Shown one piece after another: positions 53,664 to 61,336 of a stretch of DNA of 64,000 bases. A model generated the notes under the pieces. It made no database searches, was not told where the DNA came from, and saw nothing but the letters and a program-made list of their open reading frames with translations. The stretch is from Bacilli bacterium (GTDB lineage Bacteria; Bacillota; Bacilli; RF39; UBA660). How positions within the stretch are numbered: the first letter of the stretch is position 1; each line of letters starts with the position of its first letter. The stretch is from positions 4,789 to 68,788 of the forward strand of contig JAFXUK010000012.1 of assembly GCA_017525015.1 (NCBI GenBank). Reading direction: 5' to 3'. The position numbers and the translations under genes were made by a program.

Positions 53664-54102
53664 CTTCCAACTTTAACATTCGTAAATATATTAAAACTGA
53701 TATTATTGGAAATATTAAAGGTAATAAATCAATATTAACTAAACCAGTACAGAATATAATTATCTGAAGTAACATACTAATATAAAGAACCTTTTTAAGT
53801 TTAAACAAATATAAAACATAATAATATATTTGTAGGATTGCATAAATACCAACATAAATAAAAGTATCTATAGTAACCATACGTAATACACTATTTATAA
53901 CTTCTTCAAGTTCTTTTCTTATTTCTACAGGAACTCCATCAAGGTTCAACCATACATTTTGAACACTTTCTCTAGCATAATAGACTGCAAAAAAAACAGT
54001 TACACCTACTATAAAAACAAAATTAACAATCTTCCATATCTTAATTTTTATCTCATTTTTTTTATCTATTTTCTTTTCTTCAACAACTTTTCGTTTAACC
54101 AT
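53656..54102 (-). CDS. Small four-helix membrane protein, paralogue of its neighbour
   Basis: 148 residues: a charged start, then four membrane helices (~23-42, ~74-95, ~100-118, ~120-138) and the end 'PIISVLIYLRMLKLEEK'. The next gene ends 'PFVSALIYLRVLKLEEV' and has the same helix order and an equivalent external loop, so this is a tandem duplicate pair. The ribosome site is within the end of the upstream gene. No family recognised. Confidence 0.7.
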   Translation of the reverse strand: MVKRKVVEEKKIDKKNEIKIKIWKIVNFVFIVGVTVFFAVYYARESVQNVWLNLDGVPVEIRKELEEVINSVLRMVTIDTFIYVGIYAILQIYYYVLYLFKLKKVLYISMLLQIIIFCTGLVNIDLLPLIFPIISVLIYLRMLKLEEK

Positions 54103-54105
54103 ATA

Positions 54106-54540
54106 TTATACTTCCTCTAATTTTAATACTCTTAAATAAATCAATGCTGAAACAAATGGGAATCCAAACATTGTTAAATCTCCATTAATAAAGAATCCAA
54201 CAATTCCTAGAACTAATTCTAAAAGTAATAAACCAATTAAAATATTTTTCTTTTTGAACAAATATACACAATAATTAAGTAATTGTACTAAAGAATATAT
54301 TCCCACAGAAATAGCAATACTCTTATTCATCACATTATTTGCATCTTTAATAACATCTACAGTTAAATTAAATGCAACTTGTTCTGCTTCAGGATCAACC
54401 ATCGCTTTATTAGCTACATATGCTATTCCAACGACTTCACTTTCTATAGCTATATAAAGCCCAACTACCATAATAAATGCAAAGTTAATTATTAACCATA
54501 TATTCTTTCTAATATCTTGTTTCTTCTTACTAACCGCCAT
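54106..54540 (-). CDS. Small four-helix membrane protein, paralogue of its neighbour
   Basis: 144 residues, four membrane helices, first external loop of ~45 residues ('SEVVGIAYVANKAMVDPEAE'), and the shared C-terminus IYLRVLKLEEV. Start after TAGGTGAC. First gene of the two-gene unit with 53656-54102. Function unknown. Confidence 0.7.
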   Translation of the reverse strand: MAVSKKKQDIRKNIWLIINFAFIMVVGLYIAIESEVVGIAYVANKAMVDPEAEQVAFNLTVDVIKDANNVMNKSIAISVGIYSLVQLLNYCVYLFKKKNILIGLLLLELVLGIVGFFINGDLTMFGFPFVSALIYLRVLKLEEV

Positions 54541-54579
54541 AATGTCACCTATCCTATTCTAAATATAACACAAATAAAA

Positions 54580-54604
54580 AAAGAACTATAACAAATAGTT
54601 CTTT
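54580..54604 (-). terminator. Terminator after htpG
   Basis: AAAGAACTA / TAGTTCTTT stem with T7 on the minus strand. Confidence 0.88.
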
Positions 54605-54614
54605 AAATTACATA

Positions 54615-56498
54615 TTATTTACTAATTAAATCACATATTAAATTAGTTAATTCTGTAGGATTTTCTACATTTAATCCTTCAATTAAACGAGCTTGGTTAT
54701 ATAAAATCTTTGTATAAGAAGCTAATTCTTCTTTATCGTTTTCATATAAATCTCTTAGCTTATCAGCAATAGGATGATTTTCATTAATCTCTAATACTAC
54801 ATCAGCTTTAACTTCTTCTTCATTAGTTTTCATACTATTAAGTAATTTTTCCATCTCTAATGAAATATTACCTTCAGTACTTAAACATACTGGGTGATTC
54901 TTTAATTTATTAGTAAATTTAATATTCTTAACTTGTGGTAAAGCTTCTTTCATTACAGCAAACATATCTTTAGCTTCTTCATTAGTTTTCTCTAATGCTT
55001 CTTTTTCTTCATCACTGTCTAATGATACGTTCTCACTTTGAACATTAGCAAATTGTTTACCATCATATTCCCTTAATGCTTGAATAGTAAATTCATCTAC
55101 ATAATCACATAAATATAATACTTCATAGTCTTGATCTTTAAACTTCTCAACATTAGGTAATAAATCAATCTTATCTAATGATTCACCTGAAGCATAATAT
55201 ATCTTTGTTTGGTCTTCTTTCATTCTTTCAGTATATTCTTTTAAAGTAATTAACTTCTTATCTTTTGAACTATAGAATAATAACAAATCTTTTAAAGTAT
55301 CATTATTCATACCATAAGAACTATAAATACCATATTTTAATTGCATACCAAATGCTTCAAAGAATTTTTCGTAATTAACTCTATCTTCACTAAGCATTTC
55401 TTCTAATGATGATTTAATCTTCTTCTCTATACTCTTAGCTATTAACTTAACTTGTCTATTTTGTTGTAATGTTTCACGAGATATATTAAGTGAAATATCT
55501 TCACTATCAACAAGACCTTTAACAAAACTAAAGTAATCTGGTAATAAATCAGCACATTTATCCATTATTAATACACCATTAGAATATAATTGTAATCCTT
55601 TTTCATATTCCTTAGTGTAATAATCATATGATGGATGTGAAGGTATAAATAATAATGAATCATATACTATTTGACCTTCTACTTGACTATGAATAGTTTT
55701 TAATGGAGATTCATAATCTAAGAATTTATCAGAATAGAATGAATTGTATTCCTCTTGATTTACTTCATCTTCATTTCTCTTCCAAATAGGAATCATACTA
55801 TTTAAAGTCTTATCTTCGACTACAGTTTCTGTTTCTTTATCTGAGCCTTCTTTTAACTTAGTTTCTTCCTTTTTCATCATAATAGGATACTTAATATAAT
55901 CAGAATATCTCTTAACGATACCTTCTATTCTTCTTTCTTCTAAGTATTCATCATAATTATCAGTTTCTGTATTATCTTTTAATATTAAAGTAATCTCTGT
56001 TCCAACATCTTTCTTAGTTGCTTCTTCAATACTATATCCATCAGCACCACTACTTATCCATTCATAAGCTTCTTTACTACCAAATGCTTTAGATAATACA
56101 TGTATTTCTTTAGCAACCATAAATGCTGAATAGAAACCTACACCAAATTGACCAATGATATTAACATTATTAGTTTTTTCAATTTTCTCTTTAAATAAAG
56201 AAGATCCACTCTTAGCAATAACACCAAGATTATCATCAAGTTCCTCTTTAGTCATACCAATACCATTATCAATAATCTTAATAGTTCTATTAGCTTTATC
56301 TAACTCTAACTTAATACAAAAATCATCTTTATCTAGTTTAACCTTTCTATCAGTTAATGATTGATAATATAATTTATCAATAGCATCACTAGCATTAGAG
56401 ATTAATTCTCTTAAGAAAATATCTCTATTTGTATATACAGAATTAATCATCATATCCAATATTTTCTTTGATTCTGTCTTAAATTGTTTCTTAGCCAT
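54615..56498 (-). CDS. htpG: Molecular chaperone HtpG (Hsp90)
   Basis: ATP-dependent chaperone dimer. 627 residues, normal length. GHKL ATP-binding domain: 'FLRELISNASDAIDKLYYQS', 'IDNGIGMTKEELDDNLGVIA' and 'NIIGQFGVGFYSAFMVA'; middle domain 'GLVDSEDISLNISRETLQQN'; C-terminal dimerisation domain ending 'NPTELTNLICDLISK'. Its promoter carries a CIRCE element, so repression by HrcA is likely. Monocistronic. Confidence 0.98.
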   Translation of the reverse strand: MAKKQFKTESKKILDMMINSVYTNRDIFLRELISNASDAIDKLYYQSLTDRKVKLDKDDFCIKLELDKANRTIKIIDNGIGMTKEELDDNLGVIAKSGSSLFKEKIEKTNNVNIIGQFGVGFYSAFMVAKEIHVLSKAFGSKEAYEWISSGADGYSIEEATKKDVGTEITLILKDNTETDNYDEYLEERRIEGIVKRYSDYIKYPIMMKKEETKLKEGSDKETETVVEDKTLNSMIPIWKRNEDEVNQEEYNSFYSDKFLDYESPLKTIHSQVEGQIVYDSLLFIPSHPSYDYYTKEYEKGLQLYSNGVLIMDKCADLLPDYFSFVKGLVDSEDISLNISRETLQQNRQVKLIAKSIEKKIKSSLEEMLSEDRVNYEKFFEAFGMQLKYGIYSSYGMNNDTLKDLLLFYSSKDKKLITLKEYTERMKEDQTKIYYASGESLDKIDLLPNVEKFKDQDYEVLYLCDYVDEFTIQALREYDGKQFANVQSENVSLDSDEEKEALEKTNEEAKDMFAVMKEALPQVKNIKFTNKLKNHPVCLSTEGNISLEMEKLLNSMKTNEEEVKADVVLEINENHPIADKLRDLYENDKEELASYTKILYNQARLIEGLNVENPTELTNLICDLISK

Positions 56499-56533
56499 TT
56501 ATATCATCTTTCCTTCTCTTTTAATTCTTTTTT

Positions 56534-56563
56534 AGTATAGTACCTTAAATTAGCACTTGTCAA
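56534..56563 (-). promoter_or_regulatory. Promoter of htpG
   Basis: TTGACA (56558-56563), 18-base spacer and TATACT (56534-56539) on the minus strand. The -35 lies inside the CIRCE element. Confidence 0.85.
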
Positions 56564-56576
56564 TACAAAGTGCTAA
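56550..56576 (-). promoter_or_regulatory. CIRCE element (HrcA operator) upstream of htpG
   Basis: TTAGCACTT-N9-AAGTGCTAA, a perfect 9-bp inverted repeat with the 9-base spacer of CIRCE (consensus TTAGCACTC-N9-GAGTGCTAA; only the innermost pair differs). It covers the -35 of the htpG promoter, the position expected for repression by HrcA. Confidence 0.93.
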
Positions 56577-56598
56577 TTTTAATTCTTTTTAATAAAAA

Positions 56599-56618
56599 AA
56601 GAATATTAAAATACTCTT
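56599..56618 (-). terminator. Terminator after the iron-dependent alcohol dehydrogenase gene
   Basis: AAGAGTAT-TTTA-ATATTCTT, one G-U pair, T7 on the minus strand. Confidence 0.78.
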
Positions 56619-57754
56619 TCAAATAATGCTTCAAAATCTTTTATATCCATCTCTCTTGGATTACCACCAGTACATGGATCATATAAAGCTTTATATGCTA
56701 ATAAAGAAATATCTTCTTTCTTAGCACCAACATCCCTAATACGCTTAGGAATATTTAATCTATAGTTTAATTCCTTAATAGCAGTTACAACTTTATTAAC
56801 AGCATCTTTGCCTTCTAGTCCATCCATCTTTAAACCAAAAGCTTTACCCATATCAATAAATCTTTCACTACATACTTCACCATTATATTCTAATACATAT
56901 GGTAACAATATCGAATTAGCTATACCATGTGGTGTATCATATATAGCTCCTAATTGATGAGCCATTGAATGAACAATACCTAATCCCGCATTAGAAAATC
57001 CCATACCAGCAATATATTGAGCCTTCGCCATTTGTTCCATTGCATCTCTATCTTTAATAACAGCTTTCTCTATATTACTATAAATCATTTTCATAGCTTT
57101 CAAAGCATACATATCAGTTATGTCATTATGACCTTTTGTTATATAGCATTCCATAGCATGAGTTAAAGCATCCATACCAGTAGCTGCAGCTAATCCAGCT
57201 GGCATATTAGACATCAATTCTGTATCAATAATAGCTACAATTGGAATACAATGTGGATCAATACATACTAGTTTAGATTTCATATCTTCATCAGTAATAA
57301 CATAATTAATTGTTACTTCTGCAGCAGTACCTGCTGTTGTAGGTAATGCAATAATTGGTAAACTAGGATTCTTAGTATTCTTAACTCCTTCAAGTGATTT
57401 AACATCCTTAAATTCATTATTATTTAAAACTATTCCCATTGCTTTAGCACAATCAATAACAGATCCTCCACCAATAGCAATAATATAGTCATTATGATTC
57501 TTACGTAATTCTCTTAAACCATGTTTAACATTCTTAATAGTAGGATTTGGTTTAACATCACTAAAGATATCATAATCTATTTTAGCTTTATCTAATAAAT
57601 TAATAACTAAGTTAGCTACATCATTTTTAAGTAATGTTTCATCAGTAACTACAAGAGCTCTTTTAAATCCTCTACTTTTAATTTGATTAACAAGTTCACT
57701 TCTACAACCCCATCCAAAAAAAGATGTCTCATTTAATACAAATCTACTAGTCAT
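56606..57754 (-). CDS. Iron-containing alcohol dehydrogenase, FucO-like
   Basis: A group III NAD-dependent alcohol dehydrogenase, closest in look to lactaldehyde reductase FucO. 382 residues: 'IIAIGGGSVIDCAKAMGIVL' (GGGS dinucleotide motif), 'IIALPTTAGTAAEVT', metal ligands in 'ATGMDALTHAMECY' (Asp, His) and 'GIVHSMAHQLGAIYDTPHGI' (two His). The C-terminus 'ALYDPCTGGNPREMDIKDF' matches FucO-type enzymes. Substrate could be lactaldehyde, propanediol or another short aldehyde. Divergent from a TetR-family regulator gene 128 bases away that may control it. Start after GGAGGG. Confidence 0.9.
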   Translation of the reverse strand: MTSRFVLNETSFFGWGCRSELVNQIKSRGFKRALVVTDETLLKNDVANLVINLLDKAKIDYDIFSDVKPNPTIKNVKHGLRELRKNHNDYIIAIGGGSVIDCAKAMGIVLNNNEFKDVKSLEGVKNTKNPSLPIIALPTTAGTAAEVTINYVITDEDMKSKLVCIDPHCIPIVAIIDTELMSNMPAGLAAATGMDALTHAMECYITKGHNDITDMYALKAMKMIYSNIEKAVIKDRDAMEQMAKAQYIAGMGFSNAGLGIVHSMAHQLGAIYDTPHGIANSILLPYVLEYNGEVCSERFIDMGKAFGLKMDGLEGKDAVNKVVTAIKELNYRLNIPKRIRDVGAKKEDISLLAYKALYDPCTGGNPREMDIKDFEALFERVF

Positions 57755-57790
57755 ACATAGCCCTCCATATTCTCTAAAATTATATCATAA

Positions 57791-57802
57791 ATAAATATTT
57801 AT
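57791..57802. promoter_or_regulatory. AT palindrome in the divergent adh/tetR intergenic region
   Basis: ATAAATATTTAT is a perfect 12-base palindrome between the two divergent genes, near the dehydrogenase promoter. It could be an operator for the TetR-family regulator, but in such AT-rich DNA it may be chance. Confidence 0.25.
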
Positions 57803-57829
57803 ATCATTATTTTTTTAATAAACAGATTG

Positions 57830-57858
57830 TTGCTTTTTATAAAAATATATAATATAAT
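57830..57858 (+). promoter_or_regulatory. Promoter of the TetR-family gene
   Basis: TTGCTT (57830-57835), 17-base spacer and TATAAT (57853-57858) on the plus strand, 24 bases before the ATG. Confidence 0.7.
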
Positions 57859-57882
57859 TAGGATAGGTAAAAGGTGGTAGTT

Positions 57883-58431
57883 ATGGATAAGAGAATTATT
57901 AAAACTAAAAAAAAGTTAACAAACACTCTGCTAGAATTACTAAACGAAAAAAAGATTAAAGATATTACTGTTCTTGAATTATGCAAAAAAGCTAATATTA
58001 ATAGAACTACATTCTACAAATATTATAAAGATGTAGATGACTTTGTTTATAGTATTGAAGAATCATTAATATCTGATTTAGAAAAACACATAAGTGATAT
58101 TAAAAGAAATTACTTAATATCATACACAAGCAAAATAATAGAGACAATAAAAGAACATAAAGATATTTATTCATGCTTACTAAGTGAAAATGGAGACCAT
58201 ACATTCTTAAGAAAAATCTTAGGTCTTGTTCATGAAGAAAGTATAAATGAATGGCAAAAGTTATTAAAGAAAGCTTCTCGTGAAGATTTAGATAAAATAT
58301 ACAAATTTATTGTTGATGGAACAATCGGTATCATTGAAAAATGGATTAAAGACGATTTTGCTGAAGAACCAAATAATGTATCTGTATTCATCAATAAAAT
58401 TTGTATGAGTGGACTAAGCAGTTTCATTTAA
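57883..58431 (+). CDS. TetR/AcrR-family transcriptional regulator
   Basis: 182 residues from ATG 57883 (after AAAGGTGG). The helix-turn-helix is clear: 'KKIKDITVLELCKKANINRT' then 'TFYKYYKDVDDF' (the TetR TFYxHF/Y-like recognition segment). The C-terminal ligand-binding part ('SIEESLISDLEKHISDIKRN') resembles the DhaS-like TetR_C group. It is divergent from the iron-dependent alcohol dehydrogenase, its most likely target together with itself. Confidence 0.88.
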   Translation: MDKRIIKTKKKLTNTLLELLNEKKIKDITVLELCKKANINRTTFYKYYKDVDDFVYSIEESLISDLEKHISDIKRNYLISYTSKIIETIKEHKDIYSCLLSENGDHTFLRKILGLVHEESINEWQKLLKKASREDLDKIYKFIVDGTIGIIEKWIKDDFAEEPNNVSVFINKICMSGLSSFI

Positions 58432-58462
58432 AAAGAACTAATCCAAAATTAGTTCTTTTTTT
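58432..58462. terminator. Bidirectional terminator between tetR and the lipoprotein gene
   Basis: AAAGAACTAAT-CCAAA-ATTAGTTCTTT hairpin, T7 after it on the plus strand. Confidence 0.88.
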
Positions 58463-59097
58463 ATGCTTTCTTCATCAGTATTCTCATAGAATAATACTAC
58501 CAACTTATTATCATTATTAACATATAAATAATAACCGTTGTCTTTAATACTCTTCATCGTATATAAACTATCTTCTGATTCAATAGTATCTTCTATTTCT
58601 TTAAATAATTCTTCCTCAGTTAAAGAATAGTTACTTAATAAATCCTTATTCTTTAGTATTTTACCTTTATCTAATGATAAAACATATACCATACTCTTAT
58701 CATCATTAAATTTATTGTTAATTAAAAACTTATAATTAACTACTAGAGATAAATAATCATCTGTTTTATAAAAATCATAAGAAATAATATTACCACTTTT
58801 TAACTTATCATTTTCTACAACATAGTTTTTATATGATTTATTAATAAAACTTCTTAACTCCATATTAACATTACTAGCATCTACACTATTTAAGTTAACA
58901 TATATCATTTCTAAATCATATTTATCTCCGTTACTTAAAACATATGATTCAACAACATCAGAATAAACATATGGTTTATCTTCATCAACAAGTTTCAAAA
59001 CAAAGTTTTCATCTTCTTTTGTTTCCTCATTAGTATTCTTTTTACCACAAGCAACTACTAATAATATAACACATACAATAAGCCATACTTTCTTCAT
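58438..59097 (-). CDS. Lipoprotein of unknown function
   Basis: 219 residues from ATG 59097 (after AGTGGTGAT). A classical lipoprotein signal 'MKKVWLIVCVILLVVACGKK' with the lipobox cysteine at residue 17. The mature part has a DUF3298/RsiV-like look ('YKFLINNKFNDDKSMVYVLS', 'LDKGKILKNKDLLSNYSLTE') with beta strands followed by a helix, but the match is not certain. It would be processed by Lgt and signal peptidase II. Single-gene unit. Confidence 0.78.
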   Translation of the reverse strand: MKKVWLIVCVILLVVACGKKNTNEETKEDENFVLKLVDEDKPYVYSDVVESYVLSNGDKYDLEMIYVNLNSVDASNVNMELRSFINKSYKNYVVENDKLKSGNIISYDFYKTDDYLSLVVNYKFLINNKFNDDKSMVYVLSLDKGKILKNKDLLSNYSLTEEELFKEIEDTIESEDSLYTMKSIKDNGYYLYVNNDNKLVVLFYENTDEESIKKELILD

Positions 59098-59135
59098 ATG
59101 TATCACCACTTAAATTATATCATACCAAAAGAAAA

Positions 59136-59151
59136 ACAGACACCTGTCTGT
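59136..59151 (-). terminator. Terminator after the 40-residue gene
   Basis: ACAGAC-AGGT-GTCTGT hairpin followed by T5 on the minus strand, directly past the small gene's stop codon. Confidence 0.8.
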
Positions 59152-59152
59152 A

Positions 59153-59275
59153 TTATTTACTAGTTTTCTTTTTACTCTTCTTAGTATCTTTAGCTACTAA
59201 TCTAACTTTTACTCCTCTTAGAGTTCCGAATGTCTTTTTAACACCTTCTGGTAAATTTGCTTTATAAGTTCTCAT
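59153..59275 (-). CDS. Small basic protein (40 residues), unknown
   Basis: An open frame of 40 codons with a strong GGAGGTG site 7 bases before the ATG, promoter-like TATAAT boxes further upstream and a terminator right after the stop. The sequence begins 'MRTYKANLPEGVKKTFGTLR', continues 'GVKVRLVAKD' and ends in a lysine/serine/threonine tail. About a third of the residues are Lys or Arg, with no cysteines or membrane helix. It looks like a nucleic-acid- or ribosome-associated small protein. It is not L33, which is expected near secE and is absent there. Confidence 0.75.
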   Translation of the reverse strand: MRTYKANLPEGVKKTFGTLRGVKVRLVAKDTKKSKKKTSK

Positions 59276-59344
59276 AGTGCACCTCCTCATTAATAACGAA
59301 ACAATTATAACACGTATTATACTAAATTTGCTATAAATTTCAAG

Positions 59345-59692
59345 TTAAATGAATATTTTGACAATTGAAAATGATATAGCAAGTATAACTAATACAACAA
59401 ATAAACTAAAAACAGCTGATTTAAATCCCTTACTTTTCTTTAATACATCATAAATCATATAAGCATATAAACCTATAAAAATAACAAAAGAAAGAATTAA
59501 ACTAATATTAGAAATATTCCCAATAAATAATAAAGGATATAACAAACCAAAAATAACTACATAACATACTGAATAGAAATAAAACTTACCATATAACGTT
59601 AATATCTCATCAGGTATATTATCATTTACCTTTTTAGTTTTATTACTTCTCTTAATTAATCTTACAAGAAAATTCCTAATTTGCTTTTTCAT
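59345..59692 (-). CDS. Small three-helix membrane protein
   Basis: 115 residues: a basic start 'MKKQIRNFLVRLIKRSNKTK', then three membrane helices (~35-53, ~58-82, ~93-114). No family recognised. The start overlaps the end of the TSCPD gene by 17 bases with AAGGAGAC as ribosome site, so it is coupled to that gene. Confidence 0.68.
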   Translation of the reverse strand: MKKQIRNFLVRLIKRSNKTKKVNDNIPDEILTLYGKFYFYSVCYVVIFGLLYPLLFIGNISNISLILSFVIFIGLYAYMIYDVLKKSKGFKSAVFSLFVVLVILAISFSIVKIFI

Positions 59693-59945
59693 TATGAGTC
59701 TCCTTATAAGCTTCTTCTACTGCTATAGCTAATTGATCAGCACAAGAAGTATTTCTCATACCACATAAATTTCCTTTTAATTTACTTGTAATATAATCAA
59801 CACTAGTACCTTCTAATAACTTAGATATCGCTTTTAAATTACCATTACATCCATTAGTAAAAGATATATTAGTAATAATATCATCATTAATATCAAATTC
59901 TATTTGTGTAGAACAAGTACCTTTAGTTTTATAAATATAATGCAT
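59676..59945 (-). CDS. TSCPD-domain protein (TIGR03905 type)
   Basis: 89 residues from ATG 59945 (after AGAGGTGAG). 'YIYKTKGTCSTQIEFDINDD', 'ISFTNGCNGNLKAISKLLEG', 'LKGNLCGMRNTSCADQLAIA'. The four spaced cysteines and TSC.DQ segment define the small TSCPD family, related to a C-terminal domain of adenosylcobalamin-dependent ribonucleotide reductase. The exact role is unknown; the cysteines probably bind metal. Confidence 0.88.
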   Translation of the reverse strand: MHYIYKTKGTCSTQIEFDINDDIITNISFTNGCNGNLKAISKLLEGTSVDYITSKLKGNLCGMRNTSCADQLAIAVEEAYKETHNEKAN

Positions 59946-59956
59946 AATTCTCACCT

Positions 59957-60502
59957 CTATATACTTACATTTTTATTTTCTTTAAAATAATCTACAGCAT
60001 CTTCTTTATACACATAAACTACTGTATCTCTATTATAAAAATATACAACTATAATAAAATTATTACTTACCTCTTTTACATAGTACGTTGTATCAAAATC
60101 ATCTTCAATAAAGAAACCATCATCTAACAATAAGTCAGCATAATTTTCAATATCTTTACTTTTAATATTATCACAAGACCTAAATTGCTTAGCTATTTGC
60201 TTGTTATCAGATAATCCTTCTTGTCTTATATTAAAATTACAAACACTATAATCACTTTCATAAAAGAAATTTGGTACATTATATTTATCTAATTCAACAT
60301 ACTTTGCTTCAGTATATTTATTTAATGTACTTCTAACAAATAAAAATACTACTGCAAATATTAAAACAAATGTTAAACCTATTGAACCAAATACTATTAA
60401 TAATATCGTAATCCAAGAATTATCTGGTACCTTAAAACCACATCTAGGGCAATATCTAGAGCTTTTTGACAATTCAGTATTACATCTCTTACATCTTTTC
60501 AT
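59957..60502 (-). CDS. Zinc-ribbon membrane protein
   Basis: 181 residues from ATG 60502 (after GGGTGAT). N-terminal zinc ribbon 'MKRCKRCNTELSKSSRYCPR' 'CGF' (two CxxC knuckles), one membrane helix (~29-53), then an external domain with two cysteines. Such zinc-ribbon plus single-helix proteins are common in low-GC Gram-positives, mostly without known roles. It is followed 11 bases on by the TSCPD gene; the three genes 59957, 59676 and 59345 form one operon. Confidence 0.78.
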   Translation of the reverse strand: MKRCKRCNTELSKSSRYCPRCGFKVPDNSWITILLIVFGSIGLTFVLIFAVVFLFVRSTLNKYTEAKYVELDKYNVPNFFYESDYSVCNFNIRQEGLSDNKQIAKQFRSCDNIKSKDIENYADLLLDDGFFIEDDFDTTYYVKEVSNNFIIVVYFYNRDTVVYVYKEDAVDYFKENKNVSI

Positions 60503-60533
60503 ATAATCACCCAAATAAATTATATCATAAAAA

Positions 60534-60550
60534 AAGACTTAAAAAGTCTT
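60534..60550 (-). terminator. Terminator after the DUF5684-like gene
   Basis: AAGACTT-TTT-AAGTCTT hairpin with T7 on the minus strand. Confidence 0.82.
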
Positions 60551-60553
60551 ATT

Positions 60554-61132
60554 TTACTTATTATCCTCAGTAGGTTCTTCTGGATCAACTTCAGCTTTTG
60601 GCTCTTCTGGTTTTACTTCAGCTTTTGGAGCTTCAGGAGCTTTCTTTGAAGGGTTAATATATTGTTCGAAGATAGCGTTTTCTTCTACAGGAACAGTTGG
60701 ATCCCAAACAACCTTCTTAGAGAAACCCATTATAGGATACATAATAAAACCAAATAATGCTAAAACAATAGCATACCCAATATCTTTTGGTTTTCCAATT
60801 TTAGCACATACATTATATGCTACAGCAAAACTTCCTACTAAACTTACCAAACTTAATAAAGTAGAGAATATTGCTAATTCAGTAAGTCCTATAATTGATC
60901 CAAGAGATGAAGCTATAACAACTAAGAACCACCACCATTTAAGACCAGCCATTTCTGTTACAAATACCCAGTCATGATAGTATGGAACTATTGCAGCCCA
61001 TCCTGGTTTGCCAGCTTTAATAAATAGTTTATAAGTTCCAATAATATAAAATATTAGCCAAGCAACAAATAATATTACAAAAACAATTAAGAAACCGCCT
61101 AATACTAAAGCTAATGAATCAAAAATATCCAT
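60554..61132 (-). CDS. DUF5684-like membrane protein with Pro/Glu/Lys-rich tail
   Basis: 192 residues. Four membrane helices with 'YKLFIKAGKPGWAAIVPYYH' and 'DWVFVTEMAGLKWWWFL', the hallmark of the DUF5684 family (often fused to signal peptidase-like genes). The last ~40 residues repeat an 'APKAEVKPEEPKAEVDPEEP' type pattern, similar in character to the tail of the 47528-50581 protein. Start after AGGAGA behind an extended -10 (TGCTATAAT, about 61155-61160). Function unknown. Confidence 0.75.
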   Translation of the reverse strand: MDIFDSLALVLGGFLIVFVILFVAWLIFYIIGTYKLFIKAGKPGWAAIVPYYHDWVFVTEMAGLKWWWFLVVIASSLGSIIGLTELAIFSTLLSLVSLVGSFAVAYNVCAKIGKPKDIGYAIVLALFGFIMYPIMGFSKKVVWDPTVPVEENAIFEQYINPSKKAPEAPKAEVKPEEPKAEVDPEEPTEDNK

Positions 61133-61171
61133 ATTAGTATCTCCTTTCTTTAAATATTATAGCACAAAAAA

Positions 61172-61186
61172 AGGAAGTATATCTTC
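61172..61186 (-). terminator. Terminator-like hairpin with no recognised upstream gene
   Basis: GGAAG-ATATA-CTTCC followed by T7 on the minus strand. No minus-strand gene ends here; the opposite strand upstream is the methyltransferase promoter region. Confidence 0.5.
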
Positions 61187-61285
61187 CCCCTAAAAGTAAA
61201 TAAAGTATCTACTTTCATAAAAACCCATTTTTTCGAACAAATTGATAATACCAAAAAAATTAAAATAAATCAAATATATCTGTAA

Positions 61286-61314
61286 TTGACAAAACAAAAA
61301 GATATTAATAAAAT
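61286..61314 (+). promoter_or_regulatory. Promoter of the methyltransferase gene
   Basis: TTGACA (61286-61291), 17-base spacer and TAAAAT (61309-61314) on the plus strand. Confidence 0.72.
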
Positions 61315-61336
61315 GTCTTTTGAAAGGAAGATAAAT

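Noticed and set aside
59153..59275. Identification of the 40-residue protein as ribosomal protein L33
   Set aside because: L33 has paired cysteines or a characteristic RNITYTTxKN-like core; neither is present.
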